This document shows positions 24,642-36,367 of a stretch of 64,000 nt of DNA, one piece after another. Made by a program: the position numbers and the translations under genes. The DNA is from Schoenoplectus triqueter (lineage: Eukaryota > Streptophyta > Magnoliopsida > Poales > Cyperaceae): NCBI GenBank assembly GCA_964058805.1, contig CAXKVV010002149.1:186001-250000 (forward strand), in the 5' to 3' direction. Below the pieces are notes generated by a model, which was given only the letters and a program-made list of their open reading frames with translations, made no database searches and was not told the DNA's origin. Each line of letters starts with the position of its first letter. Position 1 is the stretch's first letter.

Positions 24642-24899
24642 CGGTTCTTTTGATTTGAGCGGTTCGATCATTTATCAACGGTTCTGATTTAACAGTAATA
24701 AACAGCCCCGTGCATCAAAATTCGTGTTTAGACTTCCCCACAGCCGTTGTGATTTCCTTGAGCCGTTGTGATTTCCCTGCAGATATCTCCGCACAGAAAA
24801 TCTCCGCAGACACTGTTTGCCCCAAGGAAGGAGGTACACTGGTACAGTGAAATCGTTCAAAATATCTAAATCTAAACATTAATAAATGGATGATTATTG

Positions 24900-25631
24900 T
24901 GTGTTGACTAGTGACAAGCGAAGTGACAAGCGAAGTTAAATATAGACCCAGTTCATGTACAACGAACGACACCTCACCCCTCGGCCTCGCACCGGAGCAA
25001 CGTGGCCGTGGGTGAACCCGCCAACGCAACACCGTGCATCTGTTTGTTTATATCACGGGGAGAATCTCAGGCCTCTGCTTCCCCCCATCTGACGGCTGTC
25101 AGTTCCGGTCCCACTCAATCGTACCTCATTCTTGCTCTTTCCAGCGTGCTCCCCGACGCCTCTGTTTCCACGCGATCCAATATCGCCCGTCCGATTAGAA
25201 ACCCACGGCGCAGATCTCCTGATAGTACCCGAATGTCAAACGATGGGGTTCTTTCGAGGAACGGGGAGGAGGAGGAAGAGAACGGAGAACAGCGCGCGGT
25301 CAACTGAAGGCATTTACGTACGAGTTACTGAGCCTGAGACCTGTTTTTGGCTTTTTTTTTGAGGAACTGAATTTATTTACTGCAGTGAAAGGGGCATGAT
25401 TGCATTAGTTTATGTGGCATAGGTTGTAGTGTTACTGCAAATAGATTAAGGCAGCTGGTTGGGGGTCATCGGGTGGTGCGTTGAATATCGGGCGGGTTGA
25501 CCGGGTCAACTTGGGAATATGACAGGAGAGTGGAGACTGAGTAGTCATGAGTACTGACAGTTTTGGACGATAGAGGACTGGGATACGGGCTCCTTTGACC
25601 ACTTTCACCGCTGATGGCATCATCGGTCATG
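24900..25631. other. Locally GC-rich stretch, no gene recognised
   Basis: 25000-25320 is GC-richer than its surroundings and open in several frames on both strands (101 codons on plus, 62 on minus). None of the conceptual products resembles a family I know. No promoter or splice signals support a gene. Confidence 0.4.
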
Positions 25632-25645
25632 CTGTATGGAAGATT

Positions 25646-25884
25646 TTTTTTTTTTTTTTTTTGAGAAGGAAAAAAGATCAAGCCCTTAATCATTAATTAA
25701 CCAAAAAAAGTTACAAAATGGTTTTTAGGTGTAAAACCATAAAAGAAGCTAAAATAAACAAAATAAAAGTAGCCTCTCGAGAATAGAGACTTTAAAAGAA
25801 AAAGTTAAAAAAAGCCAAACAGAAACTAAGAACAAAACAGGAGCATTAATAGATGACAGTAAAAAATAACATTGCACTCACTCA
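25646..25884 (-). mobile_element. 5'-truncated LINE, minus strand
   Basis: The direct duplication CTGTATGGAAGATT (14 bp) flanks it at 25632-25645 and 25885-25898. The insert is about 239 bp. Read on the minus strand it ends with a poly-A tail (the T run on plus at 25644-25662) after a T-rich 3' untranslated sequence. A long duplication plus a poly-A tail and truncation are marks of target-primed LINE insertion. No coding part remains. Confidence 0.8.
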
Positions 25885-25898
25885 CTGTATGGAAGATT

Positions 25899-26285
25899 AT
25901 TATAACCAATATTTTTAAATGTGTTTGCGCGGACACATGTACTTCTAAGTAGAAAATATAATAAAACAACCATTCAATTATAACACAAATGTATTGTAGC
26001 TTAGTCGTAAGATAGAAAATATTAAACATAGTTTTTAGATTCAAATTCAATTAAAAATTAAATAATTTTTTTATTTTCTATTTTTTTTGTACGCATATAA
26101 ATTGTATGGACTCACATATAAACTGTAAATTTTAATATGAACAAAAATCATATATCTTAGATTATATGACGTTTTGATAATAATTATTAACAATTATACT
26201 TTTATATACAACTTTATATATCTAATTTATGCGGTCACATTTAAAAATAAAATTTGTACCTAAAGTTTTCATCTTCGTTTTGGGT
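25899..26285. other. AT-rich intergenic DNA
   Basis: Nothing recognisable between the LINE and the CACTA-like element 2. Confidence 0.5.
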
Positions 26286-26288
26286 ACA

Positions 26289-27651
26289 CACTACCACAAA
26301 AAAACGTTTTAGAATCGTTTATATAAATGATTTATCACCGGTTATACAACCGGTTCTAAAACTATGCGGTGCTAAATATTTTAAAAACGGCGCTAAGAGG
26401 AGGTGCTAAATGGGGCATTTAAAACCGATTATTTCAAATAACCGATTCTAAATTCTAACCTTTAGAACTGGTTATTTCAAAATAATCGGTTCTAAACTCT
26501 AACCTTTAGAACCGGTTATTTCAAATAACCGGTTCTAAACTCTTAAAGATTTTAATTTGATTCTTTCTAATCAGCAATTTAGAGCCATTTCTAATCAGCT
26601 TTAAATAAATGCTTTAATTTAATTCTTTCTAATCAGCCGTTTAGAGCTGTTTCTAACTGTTTACAACATAAACCATTATTTATAATTTATTATTTTATTT
26701 CTTGAATTGATTTCTCTAAATTTTGATTAAATAATTTAATTTAACCATTAACTAATAAAGTATATTTCATTAACAAAATAATTATATATAATTTATATAT
26801 TAAAGAAAATCTAAGAAATTTTCTATCTTTACAATTTCTAAAGAAAAAAATAAAAAAAAACTAAACAAAAAAAACTTCAAATCTATTTTTTAGCTTCAAG
26901 ACGAGCTTCAAATCCGTCTTTTTCTTTCCCTTTTTTTTTTCTTCGACCTTTGCTCTTTCTCTTTCTTTCTCTTTCTCTATCTCTCAATATCTTTTTTATA
27001 TATGAAATAGGAGGATGAAGAATGATAATCCGTGGGATTTAGATTTTTGAATTTTGGTTTTTAGATCGTTGGATAAGCAAGAACCAACGGTTAGATTGAA
27101 AAACATAGCAATCCGTGGGAGTAAAAAACTGAAATTCTATTGGTTGATGTAAATAATTTCTTTAGAGTCGGTTTTAATTAATATGAATTAGATTAATATG
27201 AAGTACTCTAAAATTTAATTTTTAATCTAATTCTCTGACATTAATGAATATAAATTTTTAATATTAATATGAATTAGATTTTTAATCAAAGAATTTTATA
27301 TTAATATGATGTCAGAGAATTTTATATATTATCATAAAATTTAATCACAATTTAGAACCGATTATTAATAACAGGATTGAATTTTCTTAGAATTTAGAAC
27401 CTGTTTTGCTAAAACCGGTTTTAAAATAAAATTTTTAGAACCTGTTATTTATAATCGATTTTAATCCATTCAATTGGAACCGATTTTCATATAACCGGTT
27501 ATAATAAAAAAATTTATAACCGGTTGATTTATAAAACCGGTTCTAATAATTTTAATAAAATTTATAATCCTGCCACTTTAATCTTTTAGCAACTGTTTTT
27601 TAAAAAATCAATTCTAAATAGTCGGTTCTAAATTCATTTTTTTTGGTAGTG
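26289..27651 (-). mobile_element. Non-autonomous CACTA-like element 2
   Basis: 1363 bp with ends CACTACCACAAAAAAA and, reading inward from the right, CACTACCAAAAAAAATG. The 3-bp flanks are ACA and ACG, near-matching as for a CACTA 3-bp duplication. The subterminal regions hold many AACCGGTTATTT-type repeats in both orientations. The core at 26830-27130 is shared with elements 1 and 3. It carries TATATAAA on the minus strand (27002-26995), then a GA-rich leader. No transposase frame. Confidence 0.75.
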
Positions 27652-28654
27652 ACGTAACCATGTTTCTTTTTCTACAGGGCCCACTCCTTGCGGTTTTATG
27701 ATTACGGGGAGGAAGGCTACTACAACTTGTATTGTTGTTAACTTCTGTTAATGATAATCTGATCAAATTATTATAGAATATATATACTTATATTTTGGAC
27801 ACTAATGGAAATAAAAAATATTCGAATCTTGACAAAATTTCTGTCCTCCCGTATATATCAAATATCACGTCTTCCTTTCCATATTGTTTAGTATAATATA
27901 TGTCATTTTGTATATACGGAAAAAATCTCAAGAATTATATTAATAATAATTTCATTGTTAACAAGACATTATTGAAATTATAAAAACAACAATTATAAAT
28001 AATCCACTATCATAAACGAAATACAACTTATAAATATTTCAAAAGATATACAAAATATAGAATGATAAAGCGTCGCCTCAACTGCAAATGCAATCATTGT
28101 ACGAATATCCAAAGCTACAAAATTTATACCAAAAATATCATCTCAATTATAGATATAGCAATATCGATATCACCCTAATATAATTTCTCTAGGCAAAATT
28201 AGATATATACCGTCAACACATTTCAATTTAGATATTTACCCCTCTAAATTTAAAATTTGATATGTATTCCTCATAAAAATTAAATTATAATAGAATAAAA
28301 CAACTCTTCTTTTTATTCCCGCTATTTGCTTAACTTTACAATACTATCTTTAAATATTCTTGCCCTTTATTTTCCCATGAATTTCACGAGCTCTGGAAGA
28401 AATAATCAGTAACCTTTAGCACAACCATCAACCTCCCTGAAAGATTGATCGAGCTCTAGCAGTCTCCCTAAGACATACGTGAATTGATTTTCTAGATCTT
28501 AATTGTGAAGAAAAAAAAATATATTTGTTGAGAATTTCATAATTAAGAGGTGGAAGAAACACTTTCAACAAATAAACCCTTGTCTTTGTAGTATTTAAAT
28601 ATTTTTTTTTCAAAGTACGCTAGTTGAATACAAGCTCTCACCATCATTTAGCTA
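27652..28654. other. AT-rich intergenic DNA
   Basis: No supported feature. Short open frames here are A/T-rich chance frames. Confidence 0.5.
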
Positions 28655-28662
28655 CACTAAAA

Positions 28663-30240
28663 CTACTGGAGAAAAGAATTTTGGCAATGATTATTAACTG
28701 TGTAACAATGATTTTTGAACTATTATCAAAGGAGTTAATTTTTTTTTAAATAACAGTTGTCAAATCATAGGTCTTTGGGAAGATGAAAAAAGATCTTTAG
28801 CAGCGATTTTGGATAAAGAATTATTATTAAAGAGATGTTTTGTAATGATTTTGGACTCCGAACCTTTGTTAAATAGCCCAATAATAATGGATTTTTTGCT
28901 CAGAATCATTGCTAAAGTCATTTAAAATTTAACATTATTTAATTTTAACTGAGAACAAACAATACATAATGAAAACAAATTGACATATAAGAACAAACAT
29001 TGTGACATATCATTCATTCAATAATTAATATGAAAAATATACAATTATTCATTGAATGAAAAAATACCAACTATACATCTTGCTCATGCAATAATATAAA
29101 AATCAATACAATTTCTAAGAAAAAAAAACTAAAAAAATAGGTCTTGAATTTTCAAACGTGTTTTTAAGGGTCCAAACAAGTTTTATAGCCTTGAAAAGGT
29201 CCATAACAATGTAAACTATGTATCATGTAGATCCAAGCTTTTAAAAAATATTTAACGGCTTTTAACGGTAAGGTGATCAGTTAACGGTTCACGATTTTAT
29301 ACGGCCGTTAAATTAAAAATGGTCAATCATTTTAACCTATTAATTGATATTTAAAAATGCTAATAAATATATTTTCATATCATTAGTACTTAAAAATTAA
29401 TAAAATTAAGTAAAAATAGCAATTACAACATTAATTAAGTACTTAAAAGTGAAAAATCTTAAATTATATTAAACTATTACATGATGTATTTGCTTTCTAT
29501 TTTTATTATGACCTTAATTTACATCAAAAAATAAAATAAAATAAAATTTTAGTTTCACAAACTATTAAGATTTTAAACAAAAAATTCTGTCGTTAAATGT
29601 ATTTTTTTAAAAAAATTAACGGTTTTAACGTGAGATAAAACGGTTAAATCACAAAAAACTCGTTAAATCCGTTTTTTCTCAAAAACTTTACGTCAGAGTC
29701 TGTCAAAACCGTTAAACGGTTAAAATGGTTAAAACTTTCTATTTTTTAAAAGCTTGTGTAGATCTCATCATAAGTTTTTCATAGCCATATAAAATACTTC
29801 AATCGGAGTTTTCTATCAAAAGTTATAGTTGTTTGAAGTTTAGATGATCGGATTTTGATTTCTTCTTTCTTTCATCTTTCTCTTTCTTTGGCTCTCATAT
29901 CTCTTTTATATATGAAACAAATGAAAAATGAGGTGGTAATTCGTGGATTTCAGTGTTTGAATTTTAGTTTTGGATAGTTAGATTGAGATGAATGAATGGT
30001 GAGATAGAAAAACCAAACAATTCATGTGAGTAAATATCATTGATGATTTTTTTTTCCGTCGGAGTAAAAAAACTGTATAAAAATTTAGCAACAGTTTCTT
30101 GGGACTCCATTTTAACAATTTTTTTTATTGAAAATCATTACAAAAAATTCTTAATATTTCATTAATATCATTGATTCCTTTTAACAATGAAATTAACATA
30201 TAATCATTATTAAATGAGTGTTGTTTAAGATCATTTAATT
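28663..30240 (-). mobile_element. Non-autonomous CACTA-like element 3 (degenerate, with nested hAT)
   Basis: The left end ACTACTGGAGAAAAG near 28664 resembles a CACTA end. Flanks contain ATGATTTTTGA- and ATCATTGCTAAA-type repeats. The core (29090-29225 plus 29765-30040) matches elements 1 and 2, including TATATAAA on the minus strand (29912-29905) and the pyrimidine-rich tract on plus. The core is interrupted by a hAT-like insertion at 29234-29756. The right end is not clear. Confidence 0.5.
29234..29756. mobile_element. Non-autonomous hAT-like element nested in CACTA-like element 3
   Basis: 523 bp between the 8-bp duplications TGTAGATC (29226-29233 and 29757-29764). The perfect 17-bp inverted ends read CAAGCTTTTAAAAAATA. 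Both arms are rich in TTAACGG/CCGTTAA copies around an AT-rich core. There is no transposase. Host sequence on the two sides joins up when compared with elements 1 and 2. Confidence 0.85.
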
Positions 30241-30430
30241 ATAATGTTACCTAAAACATAAATATCCTTTCTGACAATTAATGATGGATGACATGTCATA
30301 TCATCAGAACTTCTTAGTATGAAAATATCATCAAAGTTAAACCAAAAAGCCCTTTCACTAAAGTCTGTAAAGGCAAAAATATATCACTAAATCACTGTTG
30401 ATGCACCCAGCTTCTATAGTCATCACAGAT

Positions 30431-30545
30431 TAATTATTTGTTCGATTTTGCACGATCTACTGCGCACATATAAATTAAAATGGAAATAAAAAATAATTAT
30501 TTATTGAATTTTGCACGATCTACTGCCCACATATAAATTAAAATG
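30431..30545. repeat. 62-bp tandem duplication
   Basis: A unit starting TAATTATTTGTTCGATTTTG and including GCACGATCTACTGC occurs at 30431 and again at 30493 with few changes. Confidence 0.8.
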
Positions 30546-32598
30546 AAAACTAAAATTGAGTGGCTGGTGCAAACTTGCAAGGAGCAAATCAGGAGATCAT
30601 GCAGCCAATCAGGTAAGATTTTACATGTTCAAAATAGAAATTATCTGAATCGCTGCCTATAAACAAATTGTGGTTATATGTGAATAATTAATATGGTCTA
30701 TTATTTGTGCACAACAATAGCAGATTCGGACCCCTTAGGAGGCAAATTGATGGCTACAGGAAACAAAAAGGAAGCAACTTTTTTTTTTGGATCGAAAAAA
30801 AGGTATAGCAATTGAAAAATGAAGCACTTTCGTAGGTACGGAGAGGAGTAATGTTTTCCATATTTAGTTTTAAATACTGCCCAAAACTAATCAATTTTCG
30901 GCTCCAACAAAGTAAAGTGGAATCTCACCGTATGCACCATTCGAATTGCACCGATATCGATCTGAAACGGCCACAAACCCCTTTTGAATGCGATCTCACG
31001 CTCCATGCACCTTCCTAGGTGATACGAATGTGATAAAAATACATCAATGCATCTCTAATTTGTGTACTACACCTATGCGTCATGAATACGATATGCGTTC
31101 GATATTGCATTCTTGTATTATTCCCACTTCCCAACTTCACATTACATATCGCCACATCGTCAGAGGCACAGAGAAATAACTGAATGAAAAGAGAAAGAAA
31201 CGGTCGCAAGTCGTAGCTCAACCAAAAGCCGAAAACTTCCCCTACAACACTTCTACACTTCATTAATAAACTATCGCACCAGTATTGCACAGTGGTAGTC
31301 ACATGACATGGGCCCGGAAGGGAATAAATAAAGAGATATAAATGGTGGGGTCTAATTAATTAAAAGGAGACAACAGTGACACAGCCATACAGGCACACAC
31401 AGCCCATATGATATAGCGAGAGAAGAATTTGTTCAGAGGAATATTATTGCAGTGCGCCAGTGCCTGTACTGATAGCAACATTTTGGACGAATTTGGCACA
31501 GAGTACCAGCGCAATGCAGTGCTCCTCCGCTCCTTTCTCTTGCATGCGTCACCTCTCAATCTCTTTATTTGCTCCAGTGCTCGTCTCCGCAACAAAACAC
31601 AGCGCCACTGTTTCTAAGCACCAGGGCGCACATGAGTCTCTCTAGATCTGCATGCATGCATGCCCTGCCCAGATTCTCAGCCAATTTATTGGTTTTGTCC
31701 TCAACGTTGTGTGCTTGACGTGAACAACTGTGAATTAAAATTGGGTTTTGTACTTTTGTATTTGCCTTGTTTTTTTAGTGCAGTTCGGTTATTTGATATA
31801 TTTAACGTGTTTGTTTGACGATTTATTAATTTATATGAAGTACAGACATGGTGATGATGCAAAGCTAATAAGTGTCATTGTTGGTTTCAATCGAACCAAA
31901 TAAAATTGCTGCTGATTGTTGTTTTTACAATACTCGTGAGCCAAATTTCTGTTAAGAGCATGTGCTCTCTGTGATATATGCAAAATATGTCTTCTTCTTT
32001 TTTTGAAAAAAAAATAGACATTTTTATCAATTATTTCTCAACGTAACTTAAGACTTCATTTCTATAAATATTTTAGCCAAGTTTTGTAAATTATTAAATC
32101 CTGCAATTGATGTTATAAATCTCACCTCAATATTTTACTATTAAGAGTACGCATTCTCTAACTAAAGTTAGATAATAGGGGGATTTGGATCACACGGGAT
32201 TTCATTCTTTTGGGTAAGTTGGGTAGATTTTGCCTTCTTTTTTAAACGTCGATTTTTCTTTGTAAAATTGAAAATCAGAAGTAGGGTGGATTTTGGCAGT
32301 TTTATCATCTCATGATTATACAAAGTATTTGAGAAACTTTATCTTTTGCGACTAACATTGTGTTTGTTTGTTACTATAGAAAGGTAGAGAAGGAAAGGGA
32401 ATTGAAGAGGAAGAAATTCATAAATGTTTTTTATTTGATTGCATGTTTAATAGGAGGATAACATTAATTGGAAAAACCTGTATATTCTTATTTGCTCCAT
32501 AGATTAAAATGTAAGAAACCACCCATTCAGATATAAAATAAGAAAAAGAATATAACAACAACATCTTCAATACCCATCTTCTATTGTTCATCTCTTCT
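30546..32598. other. Intergenic DNA, no gene recognised
   Basis: Mixed composition. Small frames on both strands around 30990-31650 give no recognisable product. No transposon ends were identified. Confidence 0.4.
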
Positions 32599-32636
32599 CC
32601 ATCATCCATCATTCATCATCCATCATCCATCATCAT
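32599..32636. repeat. CATC/CATCATC microsatellite
   Basis: CCATCATCCATCATTCATC followed by further CATCATC units. Confidence 0.85.
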
Positions 32637-32894
32637 GTACGAACTAAATGGTACGCAACCAAAATCCAAGTTATAATTTACAATTAAAAAGATGGACATT
32701 TACGAAGACAAAGGTCCATTTAAATAAGAGGCCTTAAATCATATTTTCTAAAGTTGTTTTGTCGGTTTTAAAAATCCTTAATAAGTTAATATAATTATAT
32801 AAGGCCGTAATATATAATTTGGGTCGCAAAGAAAGCCTATTAACCGACCCTTTTCTTATACCCAGAAATGTAAAACTTTAAATCTCCTTCCGAA

Positions 32895-33048
32895 GGCCCA
32901 TTAAATGAGTTCCAGAAGCCTAAATTTGGGTCGGTTGGTGTTAGTTAGGGTTTCTGGCACCGCATTGGCGCCGAGTCGTCCCGTGATTTGCAAACCCTAG
33001 CTGCATCCTTCCAGAGACGAAGTAGAGACAGAGAGAGAAAGAGAGAAG
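32895..33048 (+). promoter_or_regulatory. Promoter and 5' leader with site II and telo-box motifs
   Basis: GGCCCA (site II core, complement TGGGCC) at 32895-32900; TAGGGTTT at 32946-32953 and AAACCCTA at 32992-32999 (telo-boxes in opposite orientation); then a GA-rich leader directly before the ATG at 33049. In plants this motif pair is typical of ribosomal-protein and ribosome-biogenesis genes, which agrees with the product downstream. Confidence 0.7.
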
Positions 33049-34229
33049 ATGGGAGGCAAGTGTCCACATAGGAAGGTGAAGAAGAGAGGGTACGCGCACA
33101 AGAGATCTCGCCGCTCCAAGTTTCTCCTCAAGGATATCCTTTTTCGTCTGTATACATGTCACTTTTAGTACTCGTATATTCTTCAATATTTTTATTGTGA
33201 GTTTATCTTTAATTGAGATTCTACGCGATGATATGGTTTACCAAGAGCTTCTGAAGCAAACTGAGGCAGGAGAGGCGAAACCACTCCCGCGAGATGAGGA
33301 TCTGCCTGGCATGGGTCAATTTTACTGCCTTCACTGCGAGTTAGTTTTCTATTTTAATATTTCCTTCACTTCAGATTGAATTCTCGGTTTATGTTATCTT
33401 AGAAAATTGGAACTGTTTGTGGTGGTTCTGGTATTATATTTAGGGGCAGTTGATTCTTTAAAATGGGCTTTGAGGTAAGTTTTGGGGACGGTTGTTTAAA
33501 GATCAATTTTGGTGCTATCTGGTAAAATTCCTAGGTAATCTACTAAAGTAGGTGTTTATTGTGTTATAAAATTTTGGGGTATATATGGGGAATCAGGGTT
33601 AATGTTAGGTTCCATATGTATAACTTGGTACGTAATTGAAAATTTGTATCCACGCTGCAAAAATTTGGATCAACTAAAATGAAAACGTGCAGAGAGATGA
33701 GAGATTGAGAAGTTTGTTTCATTTATCAGCAGGTAATCAACGAATGAATTTTAATATAATTTCATGTACTTTCAGTCGATATTTTGCTAGTGATGATGTG
33801 AGAGCTGAGCACTACAAATCAAAGGCGCACAAGAAAAAGTATATATTTTTTTGTTTTATTTTGTTCTATTCCATTCAGAATCAGGAGTTTTTTTTTGTAT
33901 GGTTCTCATTTTTGTTCATAACCGACTTGCTTTGGTACCATATATCAGTACATTGAATTTTTGTAAGTTTTGTAGTTTGTACCATGGTGCATTCCTGATT
34001 ATGAAATGCTATATATTATGTCTGTGTAACATCTAGTATTTACTTGGTAATAGAGCATTCCTGATTATAAAAAATTAAGATGGTTTTCTGAGTAAATTAC
34101 TAATTCCCTTTGGTGTTTGTGTGCAGAGTGAAGCTAATGACGGGTCCTGCACCGCATACACAGTTGGATGCTGACCTGGCAGCAGGAATGGGAATGCCTG
34201 ACAATGGGCCAAAACTAATGTCTATTTGA
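33049..34229 (+). CDS. C2H2 zinc-finger protein, ZNF593/Bud20 family
   Basis: Four exons: 33049-33133, 33225-33339, 33776-33838 and 34127-34229 give 121 residues ending K-L-M-S-I. The start MGGKCPHRKVKKRGYAHK is the conserved basic N-terminus of the family. A U1-like single C2H2 finger has C63, C66, H79 and H85 (CLHC, then H-Y-K-S-K-A-H-K-K). It is followed by GPAPHTQLDADLAAGMGM, also conserved. Yeast Bud20 is a nucleo-cytoplasmic shuttling factor needed for export of pre-60S ribosomal subunits, and human ZNF593 is its relative; that role is inferred for this protein. Introns 2 and 3 are ordinary GT-AG, while intron 1 is AT-AC. All exon joins keep the frame. Length and motifs are normal and nothing is broken, so this is the one clearly functional host gene in the window. 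Confidence 0.92.
33134..33224 (+). other. U12-type AT-AC intron (intron 1 of the ZNF593/Bud20-like gene)
   Basis: The intron begins ATATCCTTTT right after exon base G33133 and ends TTCTAC at 33224. ATATCCTT is the U12 5' splice-site consensus. ATCTTTAAT, ending 12 bases before the 3' end, fits the U12 branch site TTCCTTAAY. Splicing here makes the Gly codon (G plus GC) that continues into DDMVYQEL. No GT-AG choice gives this protein. Confidence 0.85.
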
Positions 34230-34580
34230 TTGTTTTTCCCATGTGTTTGAAGCAATTTTGAGCTAGCAGCAGTTGTTAAGATTAATTACCTCTTTTCGAG
34301 AGATGTAGAATGAATGCAAATGGTAGTTCTGATGGCATATAGTCTGAACTTGTATTGCAAAAAATATTATGCGATCAATTGGATGCGAATGGAAGTTCAG
34401 GGATTGATAATCACTAATGCCAACTGAAAGTTTAATATAATGAATTAATATTAAGAAGAAATGAAGCCATTCAGCTCCAAGTTAAAGTGGTTAAAGTTTT
34501 CATAATTTTTCATTAAAGTTTTATTTGATATGTTCATCACCTTCCAAGTCTCATAAGCTCATATATCAATGCATTTATAC
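34230..34580. other. 3' untranslated and downstream DNA of the zinc-finger gene
   Basis: Sequence after the TGA has no open frame. No polyadenylation site can be fixed by eye. Confidence 0.4.
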
Positions 34581-36150
34581 TAGGGTGGTAAAAATATTCG
34601 TGATTTGTGATTCGTTCATATTCGATTCGATAAAAGTTCGTAATCAACTCGAAATTAATTCGAATCGAATTGGCTCGATTTGAATCAGTTTTGAATTGAA
34701 TTCGAATTCAATGTAATTCGATTGAAATGAATTCGCAAATTTAGTAAGTTTGAATCTCAATATAGTTTACAGCCGTCTGATCAATTAAAACACTATGTAT
34801 ATAAGCATCCAAACCCTACCCTCTCATCCCAGCCAACTCATTACTAGTATACTTACTACATCTCTCATTTCGTCATTCGCAAGTCGCAACGATGACGCAA
34901 ACCCTAGTTCTTGCTCAACGCCTCTATTGGTCGACTCCCACCCAGCTACCCCCGACTCACCTGGCTACTCTCGACTAGCCAATCCTAGGAGGCGATCGCT
35001 AGGAGCCGATCCCAACGCCATATCTCTTCGTCGGCAGCACTCACAACAGTTCTCTCAGGCCAGCACTCGCACCAACACTAGGTTCTAACCTTCTAGGCCA
35101 GCACTAGGCGCACCAACACAAGTACCAGGCCAGTACCAAGCACACTAGGTTTGCACTACCTCACCATCTCCCTGTCTGTAAATAATACCAGCACTAGGCC
35201 AACACCAGACGCACCAAGTGTTTATCCTGACAACCTGACTAAAGCGTTCGTGAAGCTCTTAGTCTGTTAAACTATAAAAAAAAATGTTGAAAAGCAAACT
35301 TCAATTCTTATAAAATTATGGTTTGTAACATGGAGTCAAATCTGGGATTGTATGGCTGACAAATCTACTATTTCATATTTTGTCAGGGGACAAATGAAAT
35401 TGGGCTCGGTTGGAATTGGGGCTACTTCTATATTTCAAGCAGACGCAGATTAGTGTTCGAAGTAGCAAATCAAAAATATGAAAATGAAGTAGCAATGCTT
35501 TCACAGACCCTTCTAATTTTTATATATTAGAAGTACCAAATAGATAGCAATGCTTTCAAGATTGTAGATTAGTATTATCTAATACTTTTTCAAAGTTCCC
35601 TGTATGGTTGTATTTTAGCTTATCGAATTTAGTTGTTATTGTTGTTTTATATCGAATTGGGCTGTTTGCACTAACAATTTATTATTTCCTTTCAGGTTGA
35701 AGTGCAAGGAATAATGACTATTGACTACTGGCTTTAATGCTTAGGATTTTGATTTATGTTTTGTTAATTTGTACTCTGAGAGTTTGAGACTTAATTGAGT
35801 TATTATTATTGTGACTACTATTATTTATGATTCTTAATTATTAAACTATGTATTTGTATTATGTAGTCTTTTCTATGAGATTGAGACCTATTTAAATTGT
35901 ACTTTAAAATTTTAGTATTGTACTTTGTAATTTTGAAGTAGGACGGTGTTTTTTAATTTTTTGTATTCAATTTTAAACTGTTACGAATCGAATCGAACTA
36001 ATTCGAAATAAAATGAATCGAATTCCGAATTCACTCCTTAGTTTAAAATTATGTATCTAATTCGAATCGAAATAATTTAAATTAATTTTAAATTGAATTA
36101 GCACAATTCTTAGTTCAATCGAATTCGATTTGTTTACGGTTAATTCTCGG
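34581..36150 (+). mobile_element. Eroded non-autonomous hAT-like element, AATTCGAATCG-rich arms
   Basis: It begins TAGGGTGGTAAAAA, a form seen at hAT ends. Both arms (34600-34740 and 35985-36140) are filled with variants of AATTCGAATCGAAT in both orientations. The interior contains TATA-like GTATATAAGC (34796-34805) and an AAACCCTA-rich leader with a 97-codon open frame at 34795-35088. That is perhaps the leader of a lost transposase gene, but no transposase domain is present. No matching right end or 8-bp duplication was found. Confidence 0.5.
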
Positions 36151-36227
36151 TTTCCTCTCGTTGCCTAACCACAGCATACAAGTACTGTTTCAAAAGCGGT
36201 GAAAGAGGCATTGGATTCTCTCTTTTA

Positions 36228-36367
36228 GGCCCTGTTCGTTTGCTTCCCATGCATGGGAAAATCCCTGGGATTTGAACTGATTTTTACTGTGCGCGCGGGA
36301 AAAAAAAAATTCACTCAGACTCAATTTTTTTTTTCCCACGTGCACAGTGATTTTACCGAACAGGGCC
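36228..36367. mobile_element. Tourist/Harbinger-type MITE
   Basis: 140 bp; inverted ends GGCCCTGTTCG, flanked by TTA on both sides (36225-36227 and 36368-36370), the usual PIF/Harbinger 3-bp duplication. The interior is also self-complementary (ACTGTGCGC to CACGTGCACAGT, and runs of A facing runs of T), so the whole could fold into one hairpin. Confidence 0.8.

Noticed and set aside
25002..25362. Candidate gene in GC-rich stretch
   Set aside because: Several overlapping frames on both strands with no family resemblance, no splice or promoter support.
33197..33379. Alternative start of the zinc-finger gene at 33197
   Set aside because: It starts inside intron 1 and would lose the conserved basic N-terminus encoded by exon 1.
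34795..35088. 97-codon frame as a host gene
   Set aside because: It sits inside the eroded hAT-like element and resembles leader sequence; no domain.
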